Shown here in pieces: positions 1-8,591 of a DNA stretch of 64,000 bases (position 1 is the stretch's first letter; each line of letters starts with the position of its first letter). The stretch covers positions 32,146 through 96,145 of the forward strand of contig JAGAYF010000040.1 in assembly GCA_017940605.1 (NCBI GenBank), in the 5' to 3' direction. A program made the position numbers and the translations under genes. The notes under the pieces were generated by a model that did no database searches, had not been told where the DNA came from, and was given only the letters and a program-made list of their open reading frames with translations. Source of the DNA: Bacteroidaceae bacterium. GTDB lineage: Bacteria; Bacteroidota; Bacteroidia; Bacteroidales; Bacteroidaceae.

Positions 1-541
1 ATTTTGTTTCAAGCTCTTCCATTGCCGCGTAAACCTTATTCGACTTCGATGAAAGGCGTTTGCTCACCATATAGGGGTTCATGCCGGAAAGGATCATCTC
101 TGCTTCCTCGTTGCTGATGTCCAAAAGTTCCTCTTCCAGGCGATTCTTTGCTTCCAAAAAGGAATAGAGGCGCGTATTCAGGCTTCCGCCCATGACTCGC
201 TGCTCTGTGTTGTTAATTTGAATGGACACGTTGGCATTTTCAATGACTATCGGCATAAATCCCTCGTTGTCCATATAGATTTCACCCATTGCGGTGGAGT
301 CCATCAAGCCCATAAAGTTAAACTTGCCGTGGACGACCTCGCACGAGTCTAGATTTCGCATATTGTCATCAGCCGAAAACACTTTCAGATAGAGCATACG
401 GCCGTCCAGCGTGCTCACAGAACTGTCCCCTTGGATGTTATACTGTTCGGCGCACGACACTAATCCTATCATGACGGCCCAGCATCCTACCCAATGCCAC
501 CAAGAACCCTTTCTCGTTCGCATAATCTTATGTTGAAACAT
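1..541 (-). CDS. Exported lipoprotein, DUF4369-like N-terminus (partial)
   Basis: Only the N-terminal ~180 residues are in the window; the 3' end lies beyond base 1. I start it at the ATG at 541, with an in-frame alternative at 523. The first 30 residues are a lipoprotein signal: basic residues, a hydrophobic stretch, then G-L-V-S-C (Cys30). It should therefore be exported and lipid-anchored. The following text (DGRMLYLKVF, a conserved LDSCEVVHGKFNF stretch, then MGEIYMDNEG) resembles the DUF4369 domain found ahead of thioredoxin domains in Bacteroidete TlpA-like lipoproteins. No CxxC thioredoxin part is visible because the gene is cut, so the family call is an inference. It is divergent from the sulfatase gene and has its own -7 box at 576-583. 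Confidence 0.6.
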   Translation of the reverse strand, partial: MFQHKIMRTRKGSWWHWVGCWAVMIGLVSCAEQYNIQGDSSVSTLDGRMLYLKVFSADDNMRNLDSCEVVHGKFNFMGLMDSTAMGEIYMDNEGFMPIVIENANVSIQINNTEQRVMGGSLNTRLYSFLEAKNRLEEELLDISNEEAEMILSGMNPYMVSKRLSSKSNKVYAAMEELETK

Positions 542-575
542 TTGTCTCAAGCCAAATCCTTTCTTTTTTGCATCG

Positions 576-583
576 CAAATATA
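576..583 (-). promoter_or_regulatory. Promoter -7 box, lipoprotein at 541
   Basis: On the minus strand this reads TATATTTG, matching the Bacteroidete -7 consensus TAnnTTTG, about 35 bases upstream of the ATG. No convincing -33 TTTG is seen. Confidence 0.5.
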
Positions 584-765
584 TAATGAAATTCCAATAC
601 ACAGCATCACATTTAATTCATTATAGAAACTTTTAAACTTTGTTTTGATAAAAAACGTTGTTTCTGCGAATAAAGCGTTAAAAATAGATATTTTTTCATT
701 CCACAACCTGACAGGAAAGCTGAAAGAAAGGACCATCAAGGGCATGTTGAACAAGAATTTATTTA

Positions 766-773
766 TACCTTTG
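766..773 (+). promoter_or_regulatory. Promoter -7 box, sulfatase
   Basis: TACCTTTG matches TAnnTTTG and lies 33 bases ahead of the sulfatase ATG. A -33 box at standard spacing is not evident. Confidence 0.5.
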
Positions 774-806
774 CAAGAGTAATCATAAAACTACATATTC
801 AACCCG

Positions 807-2375
807 ATGAACACATCTGCAAAACACTTGGGCGGATTGGCCCTGTTAGCCCCCATGGCATTGTCGTCCGTAACAGCCAAACAGAAACAGCCCAACATTA
901 TTTTCTTCCTTGTCGACGACTACGGATGGGCCGACAGCCAAGTACAATACGGCCAAGACCTGTATCCGCGCAACAACATGTTCCATACGCCCAACATGCT
1001 CCGCCTAGCCCAAAAGGGAGTCGTCATGACCAATGCATATGCCTGCTCGCTCTCCACCCCCACGCGCACCAGCCTGATGAGCGGGCTCAATTCGGCCCAC
1101 TTGCGCATTACAACATTCACCTCACCCAAGAAAGACACCCCGACCGACGCCTCGGGAGGAACCATCGGCGTCATCAACGAGAACGAGAGCGACCCCCTGG
1201 CACGCGGAGACTGGAATTGGAACGGCATCAGCACCCGACCGGGCGTCAACAACACCATGTACATCACACCGTTCGTGCAGCACCTGAAGAATGCGGGGTA
1301 CTTCACCATCCACGTCGGGAAAGCCCACTGGGGAACCTACGGAACGCCGGGATGCTCACCCTACAACATGGGCTTCATAGTCAATGTGGCAGGCAGCTGC
1401 AATGGATTTCCGCGCAGCTACCTGGGAAAGGAAAACTACGGCAACAATTCCGACATGTGGACGTTCAATGCCGTGCAGAGCCTGGCAGAATACTACGGCA
1501 CTGACACCCATTTGACAGAGGCACTCACACTTGAGGCAAAAAAAGCCCTGGAATACCCCATCAGCAAGGGACAGCCGTTCTACCTGTACATGTCACACTA
1601 CGGCGTACACACGCCAATCACGCGCGACGACCGCTTCATCCAGCGCTATCTGGACATGGGGCTTGACGAAGGCGCGGCCCGGTATTCCTCCATGGTGGAA
1701 GGCGTGGACAAGAGCCTTGGCGACCTCATGGACTTCCTCGATGAAAAAGGCATTGCCGACAATACCATCATCATATTCATGAGCGACAACGGCGGACACA
1801 GTGCCAACACAGTCAAGGGCGGGACAGCGCACACACAGAACGCTCCCCTGCGCGAGGGCAAGGCATCAGTCTACGAGGGAGGCATACGCGTTCCCGAAAT
1901 GTTCTACTGGCCGGGAAAGACACAGGCCGGACAGCGCATTGACACGCCCACCATGCCCGAGGACATGTACCCCACCATCATGGAGATGGCCGGCATCAAG
2001 AACTACACCACCGTTCAGGACATGGACGGCCAAAGCCTGGTTTCCCTCATCACGAAGAACACCGGCGTGTCGCCCGACCGCGAGCTGGTGTTCCACATGC
2101 CCCACCAATGGCGCATAGAAGACCAGGACGACATCGACTTTATGACCGCCATGCGCAAGGGAGAATGGAAACTGGTCTACAGAATGCACACCGGCGCACT
2201 CGAATTGTACAACATCAAGAACGATCTGAGCGAGATGCACAATGTAGCCGACCAGCACCCCCAGTTGGTCAAGGACATGGCCAAGGCATTGGGCAACCGC
2301 CTGCGCTCATGGCGCGCCAACATGCCCATCGTGCGTGCCACGGGCAAGCCAGTCGCCATGCCCGACGAGCTATAG
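807..2375 (+). CDS. Exported serine-type sulfatase (S1 family)
   Basis: A 522-residue arylsulfatase-fold enzyme that would hydrolyse sulfate esters on host or dietary glycans. Residues 1-24 look like a signal peptide, so it probably acts in the periplasm or at the cell surface. Metal ligands are visible as VDD (Asp37-Asp38) and SDN (Asp327-Asn328). The sulfatase signature is S83-T-P-T-R87, so the residue converted to formylglycine would be Ser83, not Cys. Such sulfatases are matured by the radical-SAM enzyme anSME, which suits an anaerobe; no anSME gene is in this window. The GKxHWG motif (Lys172, His174) is also present. The gene stands alone, without SusC/SusD partners. Substrate cannot be told from sequence. 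Confidence 0.92.
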   Translation: MNTSAKHLGGLALLAPMALSSVTAKQKQPNIIFFLVDDYGWADSQVQYGQDLYPRNNMFHTPNMLRLAQKGVVMTNAYACSLSTPTRTSLMSGLNSAHLRITTFTSPKKDTPTDASGGTIGVINENESDPLARGDWNWNGISTRPGVNNTMYITPFVQHLKNAGYFTIHVGKAHWGTYGTPGCSPYNMGFIVNVAGSCNGFPRSYLGKENYGNNSDMWTFNAVQSLAEYYGTDTHLTEALTLEAKKALEYPISKGQPFYLYMSHYGVHTPITRDDRFIQRYLDMGLDEGAARYSSMVEGVDKSLGDLMDFLDEKGIADNTIIIFMSDNGGHSANTVKGGTAHTQNAPLREGKASVYEGGIRVPEMFYWPGKTQAGQRIDTPTMPEDMYPTIMEMAGIKNYTTVQDMDGQSLVSLITKNTGVSPDRELVFHMPHQWRIEDQDDIDFMTAMRKGEWKLVYRMHTGALELYNIKNDLSEMHNVADQHPQLVKDMAKALGNRLRSWRANMPIVRATGKPVAMPDEL

Positions 2376-2409
2376 GCCCACTTTTTCCCGTCATTGGGGA
2401 CACCATGCC

Positions 2410-2448
2410 AGTCAGGGGGCAGCGAGCTGTGCTCGCTGCCCCCTGACT
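2410..2448. terminator. Bidirectional hairpin terminator
   Basis: Perfect 18-bp inverted repeat (arms 2410-2427 and 2431-2448, loop TGT) between the convergent sulfatase and flavodoxin-like genes; it can serve both. Confidence 0.75.
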
Positions 2449-2474
2449 TTGCTCTATCTGCGCCCCGCGTCAGT

Positions 2475-3095
2475 TCAACGGATGAAGTGCATGGGTTGCC
2501 ACGGTTCGCGCTTGGGCAAGGGCACTTGGCCTGCCTTGATGTTCTTCAGCAGCCACGCCATGTTGTGGGCCAGCGTGCGCATGGTCTGCATGCCCTCGGT
2601 GTCGAGTGCGGCCTGGCCAGGTTCGCGCCCGTACACAATGTTCCAATACTGCGAGGTGACCACCGGCATGTTCATCATCTGGAATGGCATGTTCAATGTC
2701 TGGTATGCCGCCGTAGCCCCTCCGCGTCGGCACACGGCCACTGCCGCTGCGGGCTTGCCCTGCACCTTGCTGCCGGCACTGAAGAACACGCGCTGCACCA
2801 GCGACAGCACACCACCGTTGGGCACGCCGTAGTAGACAGGCGAGCCGACCACCAAGGCATCGGCCGAATCGAGTTTTTCCACCACGCAGTTGCACATATC
2901 GTCGTCAAACAGACACCGGCCCAGATCCTTGACCTTGCACTGGCCACACGCTATGCAACTCCGCACGGGCTTCACGCCCAACGACACGATTTCACTCTCT
3001 ATGCCCTGTTCCTGCAGCACCTTGGCCATCTCGCTGAGGGCTATGTACGTATTGCCCTCCCTGTGCGGACTGCCGTTAATCATCAATACTTTCAT
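2475..3095 (-). CDS. Flavodoxin-fold NAD(P)H:FMN reductase with cysteine motif
   Basis: A 206-residue flavoprotein. It begins MKVLMINGSPHREGNT, the typical FMN-phosphate-binding start of the NADPH-dependent FMN reductase / flavodoxin family; GSPVYYGVP near residues 84-92 is the second FMN-binding loop. Cysteines at 47, 50 and 53 (SCIACGQCK), with more at 61, 68 and 70, resemble iron-sulfur flavoproteins, so an Fe-S cluster or redox-active thiols are possible. I reject an upstream in-frame start at 3200: it would add 35 residues that overlap the promoter at 3126-3133 and the divergent nitroreductase gene. Probably cytoplasmic, moving electrons to an unknown acceptor. Confidence 0.82.
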   Translation of the reverse strand: MKVLMINGSPHREGNTYIALSEMAKVLQEQGIESEIVSLGVKPVRSCIACGQCKVKDLGRCLFDDDMCNCVVEKLDSADALVVGSPVYYGVPNGGVLSLVQRVFFSAGSKVQGKPAAAVAVCRRGGATAAYQTLNMPFQMMNMPVVTSQYWNIVYGREPGQAALDTEGMQTMRTLAHNMAWLLKNIKAGQVPLPKREPWQPMHFIR

Positions 3096-3125
3096 TTCTC
3101 GGTAATTTATCAAATTTTGTGCTTG

Positions 3126-3133
3126 CAAAAGTA
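3126..3133 (-). promoter_or_regulatory. Promoter -7 box, flavodoxin-like gene
   Basis: Minus strand TACTTTTG, about 30 bases upstream of the ATG at 3095; it supports the short start. Confidence 0.5.
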
Positions 3134-3154
3134 GCAAATATTCAATAAAACGCG

Positions 3155-3162
3155 TACCTTTG
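3155..3162 (+). promoter_or_regulatory. Promoter -7 box, nitroreductase
   Basis: TACCTTTG, 23 bases ahead of the nitroreductase ATG and only 21 bases from the divergent -7 box at 3126-3133. Confidence 0.5.
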
Positions 3163-3185
3163 CCCCACAAATAATCAGTATATCC

Positions 3186-3800
3186 ATGTCCTACAAGCAC
3201 ACATACCCACTCATTGTCATTATCTTAGGCACACTCATAACACTCCAGGCCTGCCAACCCCGGAACGCCCGTCAGGAGAACGCCCAAGACGCCCTGCAAA
3301 CCATCTTGTCGCGCACATCCATCCGTTCCTACGAGCAACGTCCCGTAGAAACAGAAAAGGTGGACAACCTGCTGCGCGCAGCCATGGCCGCGCCCACGGC
3401 AGTGAACGCCCAGCCCTGGCATTTCGTGGTCGTCACCCAGCAGGAAACGCTGCAGGCCCTGAGCGAGTGCAATCCCTACGCAGGATTCATGGCCCAAGCC
3501 CCGCTGGTCATCGTGGTATGCGGCGACACCACCAAGATGCTGCCCGAAACAGGGCGCGAATTCTGGATACAGGATGCATCGGCCGCGTCGGAGAACATCC
3601 TGCTGGCCGCCCAAGCACAGGGACTGGGGGCAGTGTGGACGGCACTCTACCCCATGGAGGACCGATGTGAGGCAGCCCGCCAGGCACTGGAGCTGCCGCA
3701 CCACCTCATCCCGCTCAACGCCATCGTCATTGGCTATCCGGCCGAGCAGCCACAGCCCAAGGACAAGTTCAAACAGGAAAACATCACCTACATCAACTAA
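3186..3800 (+). CDS. Nitroreductase-family protein with lipoprotein signal
   Basis: A 204-residue nitroreductase-fold protein. RTSIRSY (about 43-49) and MAAPTAVNAQPWHFVVV (about 67-83) are the FMN-binding motifs of the family, followed by the usual C-terminal GLGAVWTALYP and PLNAIVIGYP segments. What is unusual is the N-terminus: a hydrophobic stretch ending L-Q-A-C (Cys23) predicts a lipid-anchored exported protein, whereas most nitroreductases are cytoplasmic. The divergent pairing with a flavin reductase suggests related redox work. Substrate unknown. Confidence 0.85.
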   Translation: MSYKHTYPLIVIILGTLITLQACQPRNARQENAQDALQTILSRTSIRSYEQRPVETEKVDNLLRAAMAAPTAVNAQPWHFVVVTQQETLQALSECNPYAGFMAQAPLVIVVCGDTTKMLPETGREFWIQDASAASENILLAAQAQGLGAVWTALYPMEDRCEAARQALELPHHLIPLNAIVIGYPAEQPQPKDKFKQENITYIN

Positions 3801-3843
3801 GGCCGTCCTGCCGTCCGGCGATAGCATATAAGGCAACCGTACA

Positions 3844-3871
3844 GGGGCCGGCACTGCGCAGTGCCGGCCCC
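3844..3871. terminator. GC-rich palindrome, probable terminator
   Basis: Perfect 28-base palindrome with two 14-base arms, 43 bases after the nitroreductase stop. No T-tract follows, so termination is inferred from position and stability. Confidence 0.5.
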
Positions 3872-3957
3872 ATGCCGTAGCCCGACAAAGCCCAAGCCAT
3901 GCACAAAAACGAGCACATGCGCAGGGGCATCCGCACTAAGCTTCCCTTCATTGTTGG

Positions 3958-4038
3958 ATTTTTACGCCTTAACCAAGATTTTTCAGGCCGCGTTCAAGGG
4001 ACTTTTACGCCTTGTTCTTGCAGCTTTCACGCCCCGTT
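3958..4038 (-). repeat. Phased 22-bp intergenic element, copy A
   Basis: Four boxes read on the minus strand as GGCGTGAAAG, AAGGCGTAAAAG, GCGGCCTGAAAA and AAGGCGTAAAAA, with box-to-box steps of 22, 22 and 21 bases. It lies in the 351-base gap between two convergent genes, 158 bases past the nitroreductase stop and 114 past the tatD stop. Apart from this element and the palindrome at 3844-3871, I see nothing in 3801-4151. Confidence 0.8.
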
Positions 4039-4151
4039 CTTTTCCGTCAGCCCCATATGGGCACGACGGAATCATCCTGACAGCCATTCACAAGACGCAA
4101 ACGGCCGCCGGAAGCGGCAGGAAGAAAACAATTAAGGGGACTAAGAATCGG

Positions 4152-4937
4152 CTACTGCCCGGCCGGCAGGAACAGGCGAAGGGCGTTGTGCGTGGTGACG
4201 CGTTCCACCTCGTCCTTGTCCACACCGTAGACTTGGGCAAGGCGCTCGGCCACCGCGGGAACAAAGGCAGGTTCGTTGCGCTGCCCTCGGTGCGGAACGG
4301 GAGCCATGTAGGGGGCATCGGTCTCAAGCACCAGCCGCTGCAGGGGCACTGTCGTCAGCACATCGGGCAGGTGGCTTTTCCTGAAAGTGAGAATGCCGCC
4401 AATGCCCAGGCAGAAACGGGGAAACTCCAGCAACTGGGCCGCCTCGTCCTCCGTACCGCTAAAGCAATGGAACACGCCGCGCAGGCGCTGGTCGCTGGCA
4501 TAGGGCCGCAGGCACGCCATCAGCTCTGCATGGGCCTTGCGGCAATGTATCATGAGGGGCAGGTCGTAGGCCAAGGCCCACTGGACCTGTATTTGAAAGG
4601 CCTGCATCTGCTCCTCGCGGCGCGAGGCATCCCAATAAAGGTCCAGCCCTACTTCGCCAATGGCAATAAACGGATGGGGATGCCGCAGCAGTGCTTCCAT
4701 GGCCTGCAACACGGCGGGCCAATCGGCCGGCAAATCCTCGGGATGCAGGCCCAGCATGGGATAGAGGAAGCCAGGATACTCCTGCGCCAATGCCGCTGAG
4801 CGCAAGGCCGACTGCATGTCGACGGCGGGCAGGAAGACGTGGGTTACGCCCGCCTGGCGGGCGCGCTGGACCACCTGAGGCAAGTCTTCACTGAACTCCT
4901 GACCGTCCAGATGGGCATGGGTATCAATGACAGCCAT
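4152..4937 (-). CDS. tatD: TatD-family metal-dependent hydrolase
   Basis: A 261-residue TIM-barrel hydrolase of the TatD deoxyribonuclease family. Metal ligands are in their expected places: H7-A-H9 (THAHLD), Glu95 (IGEVGLD), His131 (MIHCRKA), His157 (FHCFSG) and Asp207 (ETDAPY). The family is linked to 3'-5' exonuclease and DNA-repair activity; the substrate here is not shown by sequence. It starts 6 bases after the polyprenyl synthase stop, so the two are almost certainly cotranscribed. Confidence 0.93.
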   Translation of the reverse strand: MAVIDTHAHLDGQEFSEDLPQVVQRARQAGVTHVFLPAVDMQSALRSAALAQEYPGFLYPMLGLHPEDLPADWPAVLQAMEALLRHPHPFIAIGEVGLDLYWDASRREEQMQAFQIQVQWALAYDLPLMIHCRKAHAELMACLRPYASDQRLRGVFHCFSGTEDEAAQLLEFPRFCLGIGGILTFRKSHLPDVLTTVPLQRLVLETDAPYMAPVPHRGQRNEPAFVPAVAERLAQVYGVDKDEVERVTTHNALRLFLPAGQ

Positions 4938-4943
4938 GGTCCG

Positions 4944-5936
4944 TCAACAAATGCGGTGATTGAGCGAATCGGCAAAGGACTTCAGGGCCTGCTTGGCCTC
5001 ATGGGGAGCATCCATTTGCTGGAAGAGGGCATCGCTTTTCAGGAAACAGCGCTCCATTTCCCTTTCGTAGTCGGTAGGGATGCCCAATTCCTTGTATATT
5101 TGAGTAAAGTAGGCTATCTTTTCCTGCTCGTCGGCATCTTTTCTCTGCAACCACTGCTCCATCTCCCTGCGCAGGGGTGTCGAGGCCTTTTCCAAGGCAC
5201 TGACCAGGAGGAACGTCTTTTTTCCCTCCAATATGTCACCGCCTATGCGCTTGCCGAAAACGGCTGCGTCGCCAAAGGTGTCCAGGTAGTCGTCCCGTAA
5301 CTGGAACGCACGCCCTATGGCCGCACCGTATTGGTAGAGCAGCAGGGATTGGGCCGTGTCGGCACCACCCATCAACGCCCCCACCTGCAACGCACACGCT
5401 ATCAGGACGCCCGTCTTCAGGCGTATCATTTCGTAGTACTCGGGCAGGGTGACGTCCAGGCGTTGTTCAAAATCCATGTCGTATTGCTGCCCCTCGCTCA
5501 CCTCAACGCAGGTCTTCAGGAAAGCCGCCAGTGCGTCGGGACAGCCGCCGGCAGCCTGAAACATGTGCCTATAGGCCACTTCCAGCATTGCATCGCCCGA
5601 CAGGATGGCCGTGTTGGCATCCCAGTGCTTGTGCACGGTGGGCCTGTCGCGGCGCTTGTCGGCGTTGTCCATCAAGTCGTCGTGCAGCAACGTGTAGTTG
5701 TGGAATATTTCCAGGGCCACGGCGGCCTGCAACGCCTTGCGCGAGGGCTGGGCATAGAGCTGGTGCGCCAACAGGAGGAAGACGGGGCGGATGCGCTTGC
5801 CGCCCATGGCCAAAACATAGGAGATGGGCTCGTACAACCCCTGCGGCTGCGCCGGAAAGGGGAAATGGGCTATTTCGTGGTTGACTTGCGACAGGAAATC
5901 TTGGGAAGTCTGTACCGTTGGGTTCTCTATCATCAT
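4944..5936 (-). CDS. Polyprenyl (geranylgeranyl/farnesyl-type) diphosphate synthase
   Basis: A 330-residue trans-prenyltransferase that condenses IPP with allylic diphosphates. GGKRIRP (45-51), the first aspartate motif DDLMD (86-90) followed by RRDRPT, and the second motif DDYLD (215-219) with GGDILEGKK after it are all present. Product length is not settled by what I can read; in Bacteroidetes this gene is usually annotated as geranylgeranyl or farnesyl synthase feeding undecaprenyl and quinone synthesis. A second ATG directly follows the first. It sits between tonB upstream (12-base gap) and tatD downstream, probably one transcript. Confidence 0.9.
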   Translation of the reverse strand: MMIENPTVQTSQDFLSQVNHEIAHFPFPAQPQGLYEPISYVLAMGGKRIRPVFLLLAHQLYAQPSRKALQAAVALEIFHNYTLLHDDLMDNADKRRDRPTVHKHWDANTAILSGDAMLEVAYRHMFQAAGGCPDALAAFLKTCVEVSEGQQYDMDFEQRLDVTLPEYYEMIRLKTGVLIACALQVGALMGGADTAQSLLLYQYGAAIGRAFQLRDDYLDTFGDAAVFGKRIGGDILEGKKTFLLVSALEKASTPLRREMEQWLQRKDADEQEKIAYFTQIYKELGIPTDYEREMERCFLKSDALFQQMDAPHEAKQALKSFADSLNHRIC

Positions 5937-5948
5937 CGTGTTTAGGAT

Positions 5949-6755
5949 TTAATTGTACGGAATATCGCTCAGTTGGAATTCTATCGGGAGGGTCACCTGC
6001 GCCCGCACGGGGTGGCCGTTCCTTTGGCCGGGAATCCACTTCGGCATCAGGTGCAGGACGCGCAGCACCTCGTTGTTCAGTTCGGGGCTCGCCCCTTGCA
6101 GGATATGTATGTCGCTCACCTCACCCGAAGGCTCGACGATGAAGGCCACAAGTATGTTTCCGGCCTCCTTTCGGCGCAGGCAGGCAGGCGGATAGACCAT
6201 CGTCCTGTGCAACCACTTCATGAAGCCCGCAATTCCGTCGGGATGATGGGGAATAGAGTCCAGCATGACACCCTCCGTCTGCTGCAACGGCTGGGGAGGC
6301 GGGAGCTTCATTTCATTAAGGGCTTCAAGGGAATCCTTCAAAGGGGTTTGTTTTTTCTCTGACAAGGGGATGAGTTCCTCGGGATGCGCGTTTTCCTCGT
6401 TTTCGGCCGATGCTATCTGCTCGGGCTGCACTTCGTCTATTTTTTCTGCCGCAGGGTCGACCGTTTTCTTGTTCTGGGCGATCCTTTTCACGGGGCGCGC
6501 CTCCTTTATACGCACGCCATCCAAATGGACAATCTTCTTCAAATCACCATCAAACTTGACCTTCTGCGGACGGCTCAATATAAAGATGAATAGCACGGGC
6601 AGGACCATCACGGACACCAAGACAAGCAAACCGGCCACGGCCCACTTGTACCGAGACCCCGTCTCGGCCCTCATTTTATAAGCACCATAATCTTTGTTAC
6701 GGCCCTCAAAAACAAGGTCGCACCATTGCCTGGAAAACAAATCCCTGTGCTTCAT
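5949..6755 (-). CDS. tonB: Energy transducer TonB
   Basis: A 268-residue TonB-like protein. I use the ATG at 6755, giving MKHRDLFSRQWCDLVFEGRNKDYGAY, the N-terminal motif typical of Bacteroidete TonB; a longer frame to 6863 would cross the promoter. One membrane span lies at about residues 38-60, followed by a Pro/Glu/Lys-rich periplasmic linker (about 61-170) and a C-terminal TonB domain (about 175-268) with YPPACLRRKEAGNILVAF and FIVEPSGEVSDIHILQG. It couples proton-motive force to outer-membrane SusC-type or siderophore transporters. ExbB/ExbD are not nearby. Confidence 0.9.
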   Translation of the reverse strand: MKHRDLFSRQWCDLVFEGRNKDYGAYKMRAETGSRYKWAVAGLLVLVSVMVLPVLFIFILSRPQKVKFDGDLKKIVHLDGVRIKEARPVKRIAQNKKTVDPAAEKIDEVQPEQIASAENEENAHPEELIPLSEKKQTPLKDSLEALNEMKLPPPQPLQQTEGVMLDSIPHHPDGIAGFMKWLHRTMVYPPACLRRKEAGNILVAFIVEPSGEVSDIHILQGASPELNNEVLRVLHLMPKWIPGQRNGHPVRAQVTLPIEFQLSDIPYN

Positions 6756-6847
6756 TCTCTGTCTTGGCCCAAAAGAAAAACCTGCCTTTCCGCAAAATAG
6801 AAATACAATATTTGCGTTAATATTGACGGTAGGCCACTTTTTAAGTG

Positions 6848-6855
6848 CAAAAGTA
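6848..6855 (-). promoter_or_regulatory. Promoter -7 box, tonB
   Basis: Minus strand TACTTTTG, 92 bases upstream of the chosen tonB start; a TTTG lies 12 bases further upstream, not the usual 19-20. Confidence 0.4.
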
Positions 6856-6877
6856 ATGCACATTGCGCAAAAAGGAG

Positions 6878-6885
6878 TAATTTTG
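6878..6885 (+). promoter_or_regulatory. Promoter -7 box, porQ operon
   Basis: TAATTTTG, 21 bases ahead of the porQ ATG. It is divergent from and only 22 bases away from the tonB box. Confidence 0.5.
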
Positions 6886-6906
6886 AACTCTAATTTAAGT
6901 TAATTC

Positions 6907-7887
6907 ATGAACAAAGGCGGCATAATATTGCTTCTCTGCGGAATTTTATCATTCAGGGGAAACGCCCAGGAAAGTGCTTCCGTCTTCAATTTCCTGAAGA
7001 TTCCGCTGTCCTCCCACGTCGCTGCGCTGGGCGGAGAGAACGTATCGCTGTCACAAGACGACCCTACGCTTATTTTCTTCAATCCGGCGCAGGCCGCACA
7101 GGTGGATGACAAATCGCTCAGCCTTGACTACGTTTCCTACCTTGAGGACACGCGCATCATGGGCGCGGCATTCACCAAGGTATTCAGCGTAAGGCACACC
7201 GTAGGCTTTACCGGGCAGATTTTGGACTACGGAAGCATGGACGAAACCAACGAAGTGGGCGACATCGTGGGTTCATTCTCCGCCAAGGACGTGGCTCTCT
7301 CCGCGCTGTACAGCTACACGATGGGCAACGGCTGGGTAGGCGGTGCGACGGCGCGCTACCTTTTTTCCAAATACGCAGAATATTCCTCCAGTGCCGTTGC
7401 ATTCGACCTTGGACTGCACTATAACAACGAACCCAAGGACTTTTCCTTCGGCATTGTGCTGCGAAACGTGGGCGCACAGCTCTCATCTTTCCACGAAGGG
7501 CAGACAGAACACCTGCCCACCGACCTCCAGATGGGCATCACCAAGCAAATGGAGCACGCGCCGTTCCGATTCTCCGTCACGATGCGCGACATGACGCGCT
7601 GGAGCAACCATTACTACTACAACCCCAAGGGTAAGAACAGCGTAGGCCGCAAATTCTTCAACCATTTCGTATTTGGGCTGGACTTCCTGCCTTCCCAGAA
7701 CACCTACATCGCCCTGGGATTCAACTGCCGCCGCAACAATGAGCTCAAGGCCGCAGGCGCGGCCCATGGGGCAGGCTGGTCGGTGGGCGGCGGCCTGACT
7801 GCCAAGAAATTCAAGCTGGGACTGGCATACGCCAAGTACCATGTGAGCACCTCATCGCTCTTGTTCAATCTTTCCTACAGTTTTTAA
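6907..7887 (+). CDS. porQ: Type IX secretion system protein PorQ
   Basis: A 326-residue predicted outer-membrane beta-barrel of the PorV/PorQ type. A signal peptide (about 1-20, cut after GNAQ) is followed by FNFLKIPLSSHVAALGGENVSL and DDPTLIFFNPAQ, the hallmark start of this family. The rest alternates short amphipathic strands and ends in an aromatic C-terminus (LSYSF), typical of barrels. PorQ belongs to the type IX secretion/attachment machinery. As I recall, the order porQ-cmk-ispH also occurs in Porphyromonas gingivalis. It implies that this strain exports proteins carrying C-terminal sorting domains. Only 11 bases separate it from cmk. Confidence 0.88.
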   Translation: MNKGGIILLLCGILSFRGNAQESASVFNFLKIPLSSHVAALGGENVSLSQDDPTLIFFNPAQAAQVDDKSLSLDYVSYLEDTRIMGAAFTKVFSVRHTVGFTGQILDYGSMDETNEVGDIVGSFSAKDVALSALYSYTMGNGWVGGATARYLFSKYAEYSSSAVAFDLGLHYNNEPKDFSFGIVLRNVGAQLSSFHEGQTEHLPTDLQMGITKQMEHAPFRFSVTMRDMTRWSNHYYYNPKGKNSVGRKFFNHFVFGLDFLPSQNTYIALGFNCRRNNELKAAGAAHGAGWSVGGGLTAKKFKLGLAYAKYHVSTSSLLFNLSYSF

Positions 7888-7898
7888 TTTTTCCTGTC

Positions 7899-8591
7899 AT
7901 GAAAAGAATCATCATTGCCATTGACGGAACGTCGTCTACCGGCAAAAGCAGCATAGCGCGCCAGTTGGCCGAAAGAGTAGGCTACACCTACATTGACACG
8001 GGAGCCATGTACAGGGCCGTCACCCTGCTGGCCATGCAGGGCGGCGCATTCAGCGACGACGGGCGCATTGACGAAGCACGCCTGCAGGGTTTGCTGGAAA
8101 AAGCCACCATACAATTCCGCGCCAACCCCCGCACAGGCCGCGCCGAAACCTTCCTCAACGACGAAAACGTAGAGCAGGAAATACGCTCCATGCAGGTTTC
8201 CTCGCACGTCAGCCCCATCGCTGCACTGCCCTTCGTGCGCAAAGCCCTCGTCACCCAACAGCAAAAGATGGGCCACGGGGGCGGAATCGTCATGGACGGC
8301 CGCGACATTGGCACGACCGTCTTTCCGCAGGCCGAAATGAAGATTTTCATGACCGCCAGTCCCGAAGTGCGCGCCCGCCGCCGCTTCCTTGAGTTGCAGG
8401 AAAAGGGCATGGACACGCCCTACGAGGAGGTACTGAAAAACGTGCAGGAGCGCGACCACATCGACACGCACCGCGCCACATCGCCCCTGCGCAAAGCCGA
8501 CGACGCCCTGCTGCTGGACAACAGCAACATGACCATGGAGGAAGAAATGGACGTATTGCTCCGCATATTCCAAGAAAAGACCGCTGAATGA
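7899..8591 (+). CDS. cmk: Cytidylate kinase
   Basis: A 230-residue (d)CMP kinase. The P-loop is GTSSTGKSS (10-18), followed by YTYIDTGAMYRAVTL, the CMP-binding signature, and GRDIGTTVFPQA and the RARRRFLELQ lid region later. Length matches the family. It overlaps ispH by 4 bases (ATGA), so translation is probably coupled. Confidence 0.95.
   Translation: MKRIIIAIDGTSSTGKSSIARQLAERVGYTYIDTGAMYRAVTLLAMQGGAFSDDGRIDEARLQGLLEKATIQFRANPRTGRAETFLNDENVEQEIRSMQVSSHVSPIAALPFVRKALVTQQQKMGHGGGIVMDGRDIGTTVFPQAEMKIFMTASPEVRARRRFLELQEKGMDTPYEEVLKNVQERDHIDTHRATSPLRKADDALLLDNSNMTMEEEMDVLLRIFQEKTAE

Noticed and set aside
920-2359. Several long minus-strand and shifted frames across the sulfatase gene
   Set aside because: They are shadows of the GC-rich coding strand, with no signal, motif or promoter of their own.
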